A DNA stretch of 64,000 nucleotides from NCBI RefSeq assembly GCF_007747655.1, contig NZ_CP036274.1, forward strand, positions 3,968,001 to 4,032,000, given 5' to 3'. The notes below the pieces were generated by a model. The model was not told where the DNA came from and ran no database searches. It saw nothing but the letters and a program-made list of their open reading frames with translations. Shown here one piece after another: positions 52,754 to 61,793 of this stretch (the first letter of the stretch is position 1; the number at the start of each line of letters is the position of its first letter). Source of the stretch: Anatilimnocola aggregata (GTDB lineage Bacteria; Planctomycetota; Planctomycetia; Pirellulales; Pirellulaceae). The position numbers and the translations under genes are program-made.

Positions 52754-54550
52754 ATGACGGCAGGAACCTCAGCTACCCGGTTTCGCTGGCCAGCAATGGC
52801 CGGTCTGGCCATTCCCCTCGGTCTATGGATGCTCGGCCTGCTGCCGGCAGTTCTCATCGCCCAGGAAGAACCCGCGCCCAAAGAGGCAGCATCTCCTGGT
52901 ACGCCAGCAGTCAACGATGACCTGGCACTTGAGCAAGAGCGACTCGCTAGCAAATATGCCCGGCTGGAAGAGTTGCTGCTGAAGATGTCGTCGCTCGAGG
53001 GAGGCAGCAATCCTCGCCGCGCCGCACTGCTGTTGCGGGCCGTTGAGCAGTCGAAAGAAAAGCTCACCAAGACTCAACTTGAGTCGGTGGTCAAACTGCT
53101 CGGCCAAAAGCAACTCAAGCGGGCCCTTGATGGTCAGTCGCAAGTGCAGACCGATCTGAAGTCGCTGCTCGATCTGCTGATGAGTGAAGACCGCAGCGAT
53201 CGCCTCAAGAGCGAACAGCAGCGGATCAAGGAATACATCAAAGAAGTCGAACGGCTGATTCGGTTGCAGAAATCGCTCGAAGGCCAGACCGAGGGTGGTG
53301 CTGATCTGCAGCGTGTTGCCAAGGAACAGGAAAACCTAGGCGGTCGCACCGGCGATCTCGCCAAGAAAATCAAAGAGAACGAAGAAGGTAGCCCGCCCAA
53401 GCCAGCCGACGACGAATCCGAAGAGAAGAAGCCGGGCGAAGAACAACCAGGCGAACAGAAGCCTGGTGAGCAAAAGCCTGGTGAGCAAAAGCCCGGTGAG
53501 CAAAAGCCTGGTGAGCAGAAGCCTGGTGAGCAGAAGCCTGGTGAGCAGAAGCCTGGTGAGCAGAAGCCTGGTGAGCAAAAGCCCGGTGAGCAAAAGCCCG
53601 GTGAACAAAAGCCCGGTGAACAAAATCCCGGTGAACAAAAGCCCGGTGAACAAAAGCCCGGTGAACAAAGCGATTCAAAATCTGGAGATCAGCAGCAACA
53701 ACAGCAGGCCAAGCAAGAAAACCCCGCTCGCAAACGACTCGAACAAGCCGAAGAGAAAATGAAAGCGGCCCAGAAGAAGTTGGCCGAAGCGAAACGCAAA
53801 GAGTCGGCAGAAGAGCAGCGTCAGGCGAAAGAAGAACTCGAAAAGGCCAAGGCTGAACTCGAAGAGATCCTGCGTCAATTGCGCGAGGAAGAGGTGCAGC
53901 GAACTTTGGCGGCCCTCGAAGCCCGCTTTCGCAAAATGCTGGAAATGCAATTGAAGGTTTACGAGAGCACTCGTCGGCTCGATCAAGTTGTAGCGGCCAA
54001 TCGCAGCGATCAATTTGTCGTGGAATCCGGCCGCCTCGGCTTTGACGAACGGAAGATCGCCGTCGAAGCCCGCAAGGCCCTCACATTGTTGCAAGAAGAA
54101 GGCTCCAGCATCGCGTTTCCTGCTACGGTCGAGCAGATGGAAGAAGACATGCTGCAGGTCTCGGAGCGGCTGGCTGAGACCAAGATCGACGACATTACCA
54201 TCGGCCTCGAAGAAGACATTATTTCGTCGCTCGAAGAAATGATCGCGGCCCTCGAGAAGGCTCAGCAAGATGCAGAGCAAAAGAAGCAGCAACAGCAACA
54301 ACAGCAGCAGCAACAACAGGAACAAGAGCAGCCCCTGGTCGATAAGATCGCCGAGCTCAAGATGATCAAGTCGCTGCAGGAGCGAGTCAACAAGCGAACC
54401 GTCCGTTACTCGCGGCTGCTGGAGGACGATCAAGACGTCGTCGGGCAGGCCGAAAGTGCCGACCTGTTGGCAGCGCTCAAAGCCCTGGCGGATCGCCAAA
54501 AAGAGATTTTCGGTATTACCCGCGACATCGTCCTTGAGAAGAATAAGTAG
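52754..54550 (+). CDS. Exported coiled-coil protein with PGEQK tandem repeats (598 aa)
   Basis: ATG 52754 is preferred because GGAGGGG precedes it and a signal peptide follows (MAGLAIPLGLWMLGLLPAVL-IAQ); 52688 has no such support. Residues ~50-230 are coiled coil. At about 231-306 lie 15 units of PGEQ(K) encoded by a 15-bp DNA repeat, then a Gln/Lys-rich linker and a second long coiled coil (EKAKAELEEILRQLREEEVQ) with a polyglutamine run near 520. It resembles no enzyme; likely a structural periplasmic or envelope protein working with the MoxR/vWA proteins. Confidence 0.82.
   Translation: MTAGTSATRFRWPAMAGLAIPLGLWMLGLLPAVLIAQEEPAPKEAASPGTPAVNDDLALEQERLASKYARLEELLLKMSSLEGGSNPRRAALLLRAVEQSKEKLTKTQLESVVKLLGQKQLKRALDGQSQVQTDLKSLLDLLMSEDRSDRLKSEQQRIKEYIKEVERLIRLQKSLEGQTEGGADLQRVAKEQENLGGRTGDLAKKIKENEEGSPPKPADDESEEKKPGEEQPGEQKPGEQKPGEQKPGEQKPGEQKPGEQKPGEQKPGEQKPGEQKPGEQKPGEQKPGEQNPGEQKPGEQKPGEQSDSKSGDQQQQQQAKQENPARKRLEQAEEKMKAAQKKLAEAKRKESAEEQRQAKEELEKAKAELEEILRQLREEEVQRTLAALEARFRKMLEMQLKVYESTRRLDQVVAANRSDQFVVESGRLGFDERKIAVEARKALTLLQEEGSSIAFPATVEQMEEDMLQVSERLAETKIDDITIGLEEDIISSLEEMIAALEKAQQDAEQKKQQQQQQQQQQQEQEQPLVDKIAELKMIKSLQERVNKRTVRYSRLLEDDQDVVGQAESADLLAALKALADRQKEIFGITRDIVLEKNK
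53446..53670 (+). repeat. Fifteen-unit 15-bp tandem repeat coding for PGEQK
   Basis: Units of the pattern GCCTGGTGAGCAGAA follow one another with synonymous variants (GCCCGGTGAGCAAAA, GCCCGGTGAACAAAA) and one amino-acid change (N for K near 53626). Variants are grouped in blocks rather than scattered, as expected from recent slippage or unequal crossover. The length is a multiple of 3, so the frame is kept. Confidence 0.9.
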
Positions 54551-54595
54551 ACGCCGGTTACACCGCGTTCATCGAATACTGCCGGAGGACTTCCC

Positions 54596-55687
54596 ATGCA
54601 CCATCTCGCTTGCCCTCAGCCAAGATCAAACCATTTGCTGGGGGCCATGCTGCTCGGGCTCATGACGTTCGTCGCTGCTCCCGCGCTCAGTTGGGGTTCC
54701 GACGAAGCGGCCAACGAACTGCAAAAGAAGGCCAGTTGGTCTCCTCCAACAACAGCGGAAGTGAAGAAGCAACTCGACGATCTGCTTAACGCGCGCAAAG
54801 CTGATGAGACCCAAAAGCTCAAAGTCTCGGCGCTCTGGCCTGACGATACCATCGTTCTGGATCCCAGCGACGTGCTCGATCGAGTAGCCGCCTCCCTCGC
54901 CGTTCTCGAACCCGAAGCATCCGCGATTTACCACCTGACGCAACAGCCGGCCGCCGCTGCCAAAATTCCCGCCGCGACGATTTTGTTGGACGAGAGTGTC
55001 CCGCTCTTTGTCCGTGCGAATCTGCGCCTCGTCGTGGCCCGCTGGCTCGCCCAGAACAACTTGATCGACGAAGCGCTCGCGCAACTCCGTGGGCTCAACC
55101 CCGCTGATGTTGCCGACCCAGCTTCGCTGCTGTTTTACCAAGCCCTCGGTCAGCATCGCCTGCTGGAGAAAGACAACTGCCTGAAGAACGTTACCCTGCT
55201 GCTGGAAAACGAATCCACGATTCCGCGCCGTTACGCCACCATCGCCCGCCTGATGGAAGCCGACATCAAGCCGCTGAAGGTCGACTCCCTCGATGAAGTC
55301 GCCCGCTTGATGGACGATATTCGCCGTCGCCTCGATTTGGGCCGCGCCGGCACGAAGGTGCGAGAAGAAGAAGAGCAGGTGATCGCTAAGCTCGAAAAAA
55401 TGATCGAAGAAATGGAGAAACAGCAACAGCAACAACAGCAGCAAGCATCGGGTAGCGGCAGTGGTTCGCCGATGCCCTCGAGCCCGATGCAAGACAGCCA
55501 GGCTGCCGAATTGAAAGGTCCAGGCAATGTCGATTCGAAAAACATCGGCAAGAAGGATGGCTGGGGAAATTTGCCACCGAAAGAACGGCAGGAAGTACTG
55601 CAGCAGATTGGCCGGGACTTACCCGCTCACTTTCGCGAAACGATCGAAGAATATTTTAAACGCCTCGCTCAGGATGGCGTGAAGTAA
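54596..55687 (+). CDS. Exported helical hypothetical protein with a polyglutamine tract (363 aa)
   Basis: From ATG 54596 with GGAGG upstream. A signal-like helix (AMLLGLMTFVAAPALSWG) occurs at about residues 18-35. The mature protein is helical with TPR-like character (LRLVVARWLAQNNLIDEALA, LLFYQALGQHRLLEKDNCLK). A Q-rich run lies near 275-290, followed by LKGPGNVDSKNIGKKDGWGN and the C-terminal PPKERQEVLQQIGRDLPAHF, a motif that recurs at the ends of proteins in such operons. Function unknown; a periplasmic partner is likely. Confidence 0.75.
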   Translation: MHHLACPQPRSNHLLGAMLLGLMTFVAAPALSWGSDEAANELQKKASWSPPTTAEVKKQLDDLLNARKADETQKLKVSALWPDDTIVLDPSDVLDRVAASLAVLEPEASAIYHLTQQPAAAAKIPAATILLDESVPLFVRANLRLVVARWLAQNNLIDEALAQLRGLNPADVADPASLLFYQALGQHRLLEKDNCLKNVTLLLENESTIPRRYATIARLMEADIKPLKVDSLDEVARLMDDIRRRLDLGRAGTKVREEEEQVIAKLEKMIEEMEKQQQQQQQQASGSGSGSPMPSSPMQDSQAAELKGPGNVDSKNIGKKDGWGNLPPKERQEVLQQIGRDLPAHFRETIEEYFKRLAQDGVK

Positions 55688-55716
55688 GCTGGTAGTAGAA
55701 GGGTACACGACTGCTC

Positions 55717-56970
55717 ATGGGGATCATTTCTGTTTGTTCGATGCTCTGCCTCGTGGCCGCTGCTCCGGCTGTGGACGTGCAGGTGAAGTTATTGCGTGGC
55801 GACGAGATTCGCGGGCAACTAGTCGCTGCTTCGGCTGAGAAAATCACGATCGCCACCGCGACAGGTGAGCAAACCCTGCCGGCCCCCGAAGTGCTTGCCG
55901 TCGATTTTCCCGGCTCCAAGCCTGAACAAGAGTCAGCCCGCGTTTGGATCGAACTGCTCGATAATTCGCAACTCGCCGCTGCCAGTTTGGCCACACTCAG
56001 TGGCAAAGCAACGATTGAATTGCTCGGCGGCGATACACTCTCTGACATTCCCTCGCGCTCGATTCGCGCCGTCCGCTTTCATGATCCACATGGCTCCGAA
56101 CTGAATCCCGCCTGGAACGAAATCCTCGCGGGCTCGCGCTCGGGCGATGTGCTGGTGCTCCGCAAAACTGCGACACGCGAAGTGGAAGAAAATGGCCAAA
56201 CCAAATCCCTGACCACTTTGACGCTCGATGAACTCGAAGGAACTGTGCTGCAAATCACTCCCGAGAGTGTGAAGTTCGATTTTGATGGCGACAAAGTGGA
56301 TGTGAAGCGCGAGAAGTTGGAGGGGGTCATTTTCTTTCAGCCTGTGAAGCGTGAACTTCCCGCAGCCAACTTGCGGATGCAGGATGTCGGCGGCAGTCAG
56401 TGGCGGCTGAAGTCGATCGAGATTAATGACACGCAACTCACCGCAGTAACGCCCGTGGGGGTGAATCTCACATTGCCTCTCGCGCGCGTCCAGCGGTTGG
56501 ATTTCTCCGCCGGCAATGTAGCGATGCTCGCCCAGTTGCCTATGGAGTTGAGTGAATCGTCCGGCGCGCTGATTCCCAAAGGACTCTCGGCGGCTGCCAG
56601 CGAATGGTTCGGTCCGCTCGCGGGGAAGCGCCCGGGGCCACAGAGTACTTCACCGGACAGAGTAACGACATCGATCGCCTTAACGGGCAAGAGCCTGGCA
56701 ACCTATCGCACCCCGGAAAGTTTTCGCTGGTTCCGCGCCGGTCTGATCTTGGCCAGCAAGCAGGGGAACGGTGCCGATGTTGATGTGGTGATCTTGGGAG
56801 ACGGCAAAGAACTCGCCCGGCATCAATTAACCGCGAGCGGCGAACGAAAACCGCTGATGATCGAGGTCGATATCACTGGCATCAATCGCGTAAGCCTGCA
56901 AGCAATACCGCTGAGTGCCCAAGGACTGGGAGCGCTGGTAGATTTTCAGGATGCGAGGTTCACGAAATGA
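55717..56970 (+). CDS. Exported protein with a C-terminal NPCBM-like domain (417 aa)
   Basis: From ATG 55717: a short signal peptide (MGIISVCSMLCLVAAAPAVD), then repeated beta-hairpin segments (VKLLRGDEIRGQLVAASAEK; LDELEGTVLQITPESVKFDF) of a kind common in planctomycete LamG/NPCBM proteins. The C-terminal ~120 residues (SIALTGKSLATYRTPESFRW; VDVVILGDGKELARHQL; INRVSLQAI) resemble an NPCBM/NEW2 carbohydrate-binding domain. Its stop overlaps the protease ATG (ATGA). Likely binds a glycan in the envelope. Confidence 0.7.
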   Translation: MGIISVCSMLCLVAAAPAVDVQVKLLRGDEIRGQLVAASAEKITIATATGEQTLPAPEVLAVDFPGSKPEQESARVWIELLDNSQLAAASLATLSGKATIELLGGDTLSDIPSRSIRAVRFHDPHGSELNPAWNEILAGSRSGDVLVLRKTATREVEENGQTKSLTTLTLDELEGTVLQITPESVKFDFDGDKVDVKREKLEGVIFFQPVKRELPAANLRMQDVGGSQWRLKSIEINDTQLTAVTPVGVNLTLPLARVQRLDFSAGNVAMLAQLPMELSESSGALIPKGLSAAASEWFGPLAGKRPGPQSTSPDRVTTSIALTGKSLATYRTPESFRWFRAGLILASKQGNGADVDVVILGDGKELARHQLTASGERKPLMIEVDITGINRVSLQAIPLSAQGLGALVDFQDARFTK

Positions 56971-58775
56971 GTATCGCTCGCATCGCTCCAATTTTTAGCT
57001 ACCTGTCTTGCCTGACGTTGCTCGTGCAGTTGGCACTGCCTGTCATTGCCCAGGATGTGCCAGCGCCAGTTCTCTCTGCCGAACGTCAGCGGATTGAAGC
57101 AATTGCCAAAGCCAGCAAGTCAGCGGTCGCCGTGTTTGCCAACGGCGGCAACGGCGGCGGCTCGGGAGTTGTGATTTCTCCGGATGGCTATGCCCTCACA
57201 AATTTTCACGTGGTGCAGCCTGCGGGCAGCTACATGAAATGCAGCATGAACGATGGCCGCTTATACGATGCCGTGATTGTGGGCATCGATCCGACGGGTG
57301 ACGTCGCCGTAATCAAATTGCTCGGTCGCGACGATTTTCCCACGGCCAAGATGGTCGATAGCGATCAGGTGAAAGTGGGCGACTGGTGCTTTGCAGTCGG
57401 CAATCCATTTTTGCTCGCCACCGATTTTCAGCCCACAGTTACCCATGGCATTGTTTCGGGCACACATCGCTATCAATATCCGGCCGGAACACTGCTGGAA
57501 TATGCAGATTGCATACAGACCGACGCTGCCATCAACCCTGGCAACAGCGGTGGGCCCCTCTACGATGCCAACGGCGACTTGATCGGTGTGAATGGGCGCG
57601 GCTCGTTCGAGAAGCGTGGCCGCGTGAATGTCGGCGTGGGCTATGCCATCTCCATCAATCAGATCAAGCACTTTCTCGGCTGCTTGAAGAGTGGCCGCTT
57701 CGTCGATCATGCGACGGCGGGCTTTAGTGTCGGCACGAGCGAAGACGGTCGCGTGCTGGTCTCGAATATTCTCGAAAACTCCGATGCTTACCGTCGCGGA
57801 CTCCGCTACGACGCTGAAGTAGTCGCGTTTGGCGGCCGGACCATCGGCACTACTAACGCGTTCAAGAACGTGCTGGGGATTTATCCCAAAGGCTGGCGTG
57901 TACCTCTCACGTACCGCTATGACGGTAAAACGGTCGATACGCATGTGCGGTTGACAGGTGTGCATGCCGAAGAAGAACTGCTGGAACTCGTGCAAAGGAA
58001 GCCCAAGGCTGCCGCACCGAAACCGGGTGAAAAAGATCCGAAGATGCCGGGCGATAAAAAGCCTACGCCAGAGCAGCCCAAACCCAAGGTGCCCGGTGCT
58101 GCCGAAAAGCCGAAAGAAGAACCGCCTCCGCCCGAAGTTGCCAAGCTGATTCAACCCCGCCGCGGTTATGCGAACTACTATTTCAACCTGCAAAATCGTG
58201 AGCGTGTGTGGAAGGCTGCTTCAGCCGGTGCCGACTTCTCCGCTCAGACGGGCGAATGGAAGTTAAAGGGAACGCACTCGCGCGGTGATGCGGCGATCGA
58301 AATCACCTTGTCGTCCGATAAGGTGGAAGGTGTCTTCCCCGCTGAAAAAGCGACGCTCGACCTGAGCAAAGATCTAGACACACAGTTGGCCCCCTCCGGC
58401 AGCGGCGGGCTTCTGGTGGCGTTGCACCTATGGCGGCAATTGCTGGTCGAAGGGCCAGAGAAGTTCGGCGACGTCTATTACTACGGCACCGGCCCGCAGC
58501 GCGGCATCGACGGGCTGGCCGATGTCTTCATTGCGACTCGCAATGTGGTCGAAATGAGGCTCGCCTTTGACCCGGCCACGGGACGGCTCGCGCTGCTCGA
58601 GATGGTCTCCGATGCCGACGAGGATCCGTGCGAAGTCCAGTTCAGCGACTATCGCGAAGTCAATGGCCGCCAATTTCCGCACTCTCTCGAAGTTCGTCGT
58701 GGCGAATTTGTGTTCGGCAAATTGACTCTGAATGATGTTCAACTGACGGCCGGCGATGCAGGAGCCAACAAGTAA
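56967..58775 (+). CDS. Trypsin-like serine protease (S1C), catalytically intact (602 aa)
   Basis: Signal peptide at residues 1-30 (SYLSCLTLLVQLALPVIAQD). The protease has an intact triad: His in ALTNFHVVQ, Asp in GDVAVIKL and Ser in NPGNSGGPLYD. A PDZ-like domain follows (about 255-330), then a proline/lysine-rich linker (PKPGEKDPKMPGDKKPTPEQ) and a beta-rich C-terminal domain of unknown type. First of three consecutive S1C-like genes; the only one with complete catalytic residues. Start overlaps the upstream stop by 4 bp. Confidence 0.9.
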   Translation: MSIARIAPIFSYLSCLTLLVQLALPVIAQDVPAPVLSAERQRIEAIAKASKSAVAVFANGGNGGGSGVVISPDGYALTNFHVVQPAGSYMKCSMNDGRLYDAVIVGIDPTGDVAVIKLLGRDDFPTAKMVDSDQVKVGDWCFAVGNPFLLATDFQPTVTHGIVSGTHRYQYPAGTLLEYADCIQTDAAINPGNSGGPLYDANGDLIGVNGRGSFEKRGRVNVGVGYAISINQIKHFLGCLKSGRFVDHATAGFSVGTSEDGRVLVSNILENSDAYRRGLRYDAEVVAFGGRTIGTTNAFKNVLGIYPKGWRVPLTYRYDGKTVDTHVRLTGVHAEEELLELVQRKPKAAAPKPGEKDPKMPGDKKPTPEQPKPKVPGAAEKPKEEPPPPEVAKLIQPRRGYANYYFNLQNRERVWKAASAGADFSAQTGEWKLKGTHSRGDAAIEITLSSDKVEGVFPAEKATLDLSKDLDTQLAPSGSGGLLVALHLWRQLLVEGPEKFGDVYYYGTGPQRGIDGLADVFIATRNVVEMRLAFDPATGRLALLEMVSDADEDPCEVQFSDYREVNGRQFPHSLEVRRGEFVFGKLTLNDVQLTAGDAGANK

Positions 58776-59785
58776 TGAAGTATCTTCCTGCCTGCATCCT
58801 GTTGATAGTGGCCGCGTTCTTTGCGCCCCTGGCCAACGCTCAAACGTCGCTGGCGACGGTCATCACCGACGTGCAGCCTCGCATGGTTAAGCTCTACGGT
58901 GCTGGCGGCGTGCAAGGGTTGGAGGCTTATCAAAGCGGCTTTGTGATCAGCGACGAAGGACACATTCTCACCGTGTGGAGCTATGTCCTCGATGCGGACG
59001 TGATTACCGCCACCCTCGACGATGGGCGCAAGTTGCCAGCCGAGGTCGTGGGAATGGATCCGCGTTTGGAGATCGCCGTTCTCAAAATCGACGCTCAAGA
59101 CTTGGCCCACTTCAACCTCGATGAAGCCGTTTCGATCGAACCGGGTCAGCGCGTTCTCGCCTTCAGCAACCTTTACGGCGTCGCGGCCGGCAATGAGCCC
59201 ACCAGCGTGCTCCGGGGGATTGTCTCGGCCAAGAGTGATCTGGCCGCACGTCGCGGCGCGTTTGAAACGAACTATCGTGGCAAGGTTTATGTCGTCGATG
59301 CAATGACCAACAACCCAGGTGCTGCGGGCGGCGCACTTACTGATCGCAAAGGTCGGCTTGCGGGTCTGCTCGGCAAAGAACTGCGAAATTCGCAAACGAA
59401 TACCTGGCTGAACTATGCGATTCCGGTTTCCGAACTGGTCCAAGCAGTCGTCGACATCCGCGCGGGCAAGTTGCGTTCGGCGACTCGCGACGAAACTGTG
59501 AAGAAACCCAAGGACGCGCACACGCTTGCTGCCCTCGGCGTGCAACTTGTGCCTGATTTTCTGCCCAAGACGCCGCCGTTTGTCGAATCGGTGCGGCCCA
59601 TGTCTCCCGCTGCCAAAGCGGGAATTCGGGCCGATGATTTGATCCTCTTCGTCAATGAGCAACTCGCCCCGTCGCACAAACAGGTCGTGGAAGAACTGAC
59701 ATTCATCGACCGCGTCGATGGTGTTCGACTCACGATTCAACGTGGGCAGGAACTGGTCGAAGTGCAACTCTCGCTTGAGCCGTGA
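58775..59785 (+). CDS. Catalytically degenerate S1C-like protease with PDZ domain (336 aa)
   Basis: Signal peptide residues 1-22. The fold is that of a trypsin-like protease, but the catalytic positions are changed: the His motif reads ILTVWSYVLD, the Asp motif LEIAVLKI, and the Ser motif NNPGAAGGALTD, with Ala where Ser should be. A PDZ domain closes the protein (PMSPAAKAGIRADDLILFVN). A pseudoprotease of this kind could bind peptides or regulate its neighbour. Coupled to the active paralogue through a TAATG overlap at 58773-58777. Confidence 0.85.
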   Translation: MKYLPACILLIVAAFFAPLANAQTSLATVITDVQPRMVKLYGAGGVQGLEAYQSGFVISDEGHILTVWSYVLDADVITATLDDGRKLPAEVVGMDPRLEIAVLKIDAQDLAHFNLDEAVSIEPGQRVLAFSNLYGVAAGNEPTSVLRGIVSAKSDLAARRGAFETNYRGKVYVVDAMTNNPGAAGGALTDRKGRLAGLLGKELRNSQTNTWLNYAIPVSELVQAVVDIRAGKLRSATRDETVKKPKDAHTLAALGVQLVPDFLPKTPPFVESVRPMSPAAKAGIRADDLILFVNEQLAPSHKQVVEELTFIDRVDGVRLTIQRGQELVEVQLSLEP

Positions 59786-59795
59786 TCCGCAGGCC

Positions 59796-61790
59796 ATGAT
59801 TGAACCGCACGCCATGATTATTCGCCATCAAATCTCCTTCTTCCTTTTCGCGTTGCTGGCTCTTGCTGGTCAGCCTTTGCCCGCGCAGGAAGATGTGACG
59901 GAACTGGAAGAGCGCGCCATCATCGCCGCAGCGGGCAAGATCGCGCCCGCTGTCGTGCGGATTGAGACGGTCGGCGGTCTCGAACGCGTGGGCAAGCTGC
60001 TGGTCGCGACCGGCCCGACGACCGGGTTGATCGTCAGCGAAGATGGCTACGTCATTTCCAGTGCTTTCAATTTCGTCCAAAAACCGACGTCGATTCTGGT
60101 GTCGCTCCCCAGCGGTACTCGCGCGGCGGCGACGATTGTCGCCCGCGACCATGCCCGCATGCTGGTGCTGCTCAAAGTCAGCACGACCGAAAAGCTGCCG
60201 GTGCCGGTTGCTGTGCCACGCAGCGAGATGCAAGTCGGGCAGTGGACCGTTGCCATCGGACGCACTTTCGAAGCCGGTCAAGTGAGCATGTCAGTGGGAA
60301 TTCTTAGTGCCAAGGAGCGGATTTGGAGCAAGGCGATTCAAACCGACGCCAAGATTTCGCCCATCAACTACGGCGGTCCGCTGGTCGATATTCAAGGCCG
60401 AGTTTTGGGAGTGCTCGCACCACTTTCCCCGCAAGGCCAAGGTGGCGAACTGGGGGGCGCCGAGTGGTACGACTCGGGAATAGGTTTCGCCATTCCGCTG
60501 ACCGATATCCTGCAGCATCTTCCTACCCTCAAGGCGGGTAAAGACCTTCATCCTGGCCTGCTGGGCATCTCGCTCAAGCCGGGCGATATCTACGCATTGC
60601 CCGCAGAAATCGTCGCCGTACCGCCGAATTCACCAGCTTCCAAAGCGGGCGTGAAAGTGGGCGATGTGGTGACTGCCATTGATGGCCAACCTATTGTGCG
60701 CCAGGCTCAGTTGAAGCATGCCCTCGGTCCGAAGTATGCAGGCGAAAAGATCAAGCTCACCGTCTCGCGCAAGGTCGACACAAAAGATGAAAAGGTGGAG
60801 CTCGAAGCGGAACTGACCGACGTGCTGATTCCTTATGAGCATCCGCTACTCGGCGTGTTGCCACTGCGAGGCGTGAAGGACAGAGGCGTCACGATTCGTT
60901 ACGTCTTCCCTGACTCTCCAGCCGCCGAAGCCGGACTAAAGCCTGGCGATCGCCTTGCCGAAATCGACGGCAAGGAAATCACCGACGCCAGCGCCCTGCA
61001 ACAACTCATCAGTAGCGCTGATCCGACCAAGAAGGTCACGTTGAAATATTTGCGCGATGGTGCCGAGCAAACGGCTGCCGTCACGCTCGCCAAGCTGACG
61101 GCTGATATTCCCAAGGATCTGCCGCCGGCCGTTAGTCCTGAGTTACCTGCACCGGCAGAAGCGCCGACGACTGGACTCATCGAGATTAAGTTGCCGGAGG
61201 AAAAAAATCTTTGCCTGGCACTGGTGCCGAACAATTACCATCCGCAAGTTCCGCACGGTGTGCTGGTTTATTTACCGCCACCCGGCAATGTCGACCGCAA
61301 TAAGCTCACCGCGCGATTTCAGTCATTGGCTGAGAAGAATCAGGCCATTATTCTCGTGCCTCAGTCTGCCGATCCGAAGAAGTGGGATCGGACGGAAAGT
61401 GCTTTCATTCGCAAAACGTTCGACGACTTAATGGCGCACTATACCGTTGACCCTACTCGCGTGGCCATCTTCGGAGCCGAAGCGAGCGGAACGATGGCCT
61501 TTCTCACCGCGCTCGAACATCGCGACCGCTTTCGTGGGCTGGCAACTTCCGAAGCCACTCCTCCCGCACGCTTGAAGGTTCCGGAAACCGATCCGGTGAA
61601 TCGGCTCGCACTCCTCTTGGCCGCGGCGGATAACTCGCCAACCAAGGCTGTCGTCACAGCGCTAGAAAAGAAACTCACTGAGGCAAAGTTTCCCGTGATC
61701 GTCCATAGTCTGGGCGAGAAGCCCCATGAATTCACTGCCGATGACGACGCGCTGCTATTTCGTTGGCTCGATGCCTTGGACCGAATTTGA
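59796..61790 (+). CDS. Second S1C pseudoprotease with two PDZ domains and a hydrolase-like tail (664 aa)
   Basis: I start at ATG 59796 (ATG 59814 also possible); a signal peptide follows (ISFFLFALLALAGQPLPAQE). The His motif is VISSAFNFVQ (His replaced by Asn), the Asp region RDHARMLVLLKV is weak, and the Ser motif is KISPINYGGPLV (Ser replaced by Tyr). Two PDZ domains lie near 250-335 and 345-440. The last ~200 residues (VPHGVLVYLPPPGNVDRNKL; ILVPQSADPKKWDRTE; RVAIFGAEASGTMAFLTALE) look like an alpha/beta hydrolase, with Ser replaced in G-A-E-A-S-G. Probably a scaffold. Confidence 0.8.
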   Translation: MIEPHAMIIRHQISFFLFALLALAGQPLPAQEDVTELEERAIIAAAGKIAPAVVRIETVGGLERVGKLLVATGPTTGLIVSEDGYVISSAFNFVQKPTSILVSLPSGTRAAATIVARDHARMLVLLKVSTTEKLPVPVAVPRSEMQVGQWTVAIGRTFEAGQVSMSVGILSAKERIWSKAIQTDAKISPINYGGPLVDIQGRVLGVLAPLSPQGQGGELGGAEWYDSGIGFAIPLTDILQHLPTLKAGKDLHPGLLGISLKPGDIYALPAEIVAVPPNSPASKAGVKVGDVVTAIDGQPIVRQAQLKHALGPKYAGEKIKLTVSRKVDTKDEKVELEAELTDVLIPYEHPLLGVLPLRGVKDRGVTIRYVFPDSPAAEAGLKPGDRLAEIDGKEITDASALQQLISSADPTKKVTLKYLRDGAEQTAAVTLAKLTADIPKDLPPAVSPELPAPAEAPTTGLIEIKLPEEKNLCLALVPNNYHPQVPHGVLVYLPPPGNVDRNKLTARFQSLAEKNQAIILVPQSADPKKWDRTESAFIRKTFDDLMAHYTVDPTRVAIFGAEASGTMAFLTALEHRDRFRGLATSEATPPARLKVPETDPVNRLALLLAAADNSPTKAVVTALEKKLTEAKFPVIVHSLGEKPHEFTADDDALLFRWLDALDRI

Positions 61791-61793
61791 TCA

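Noticed and set aside
53446-53670. Regular short repeats that could look like a CRISPR array
   Set aside because: Units are 15 bp, contiguous and without spacers, and they are in frame within a protein gene; no cas genes are nearby.
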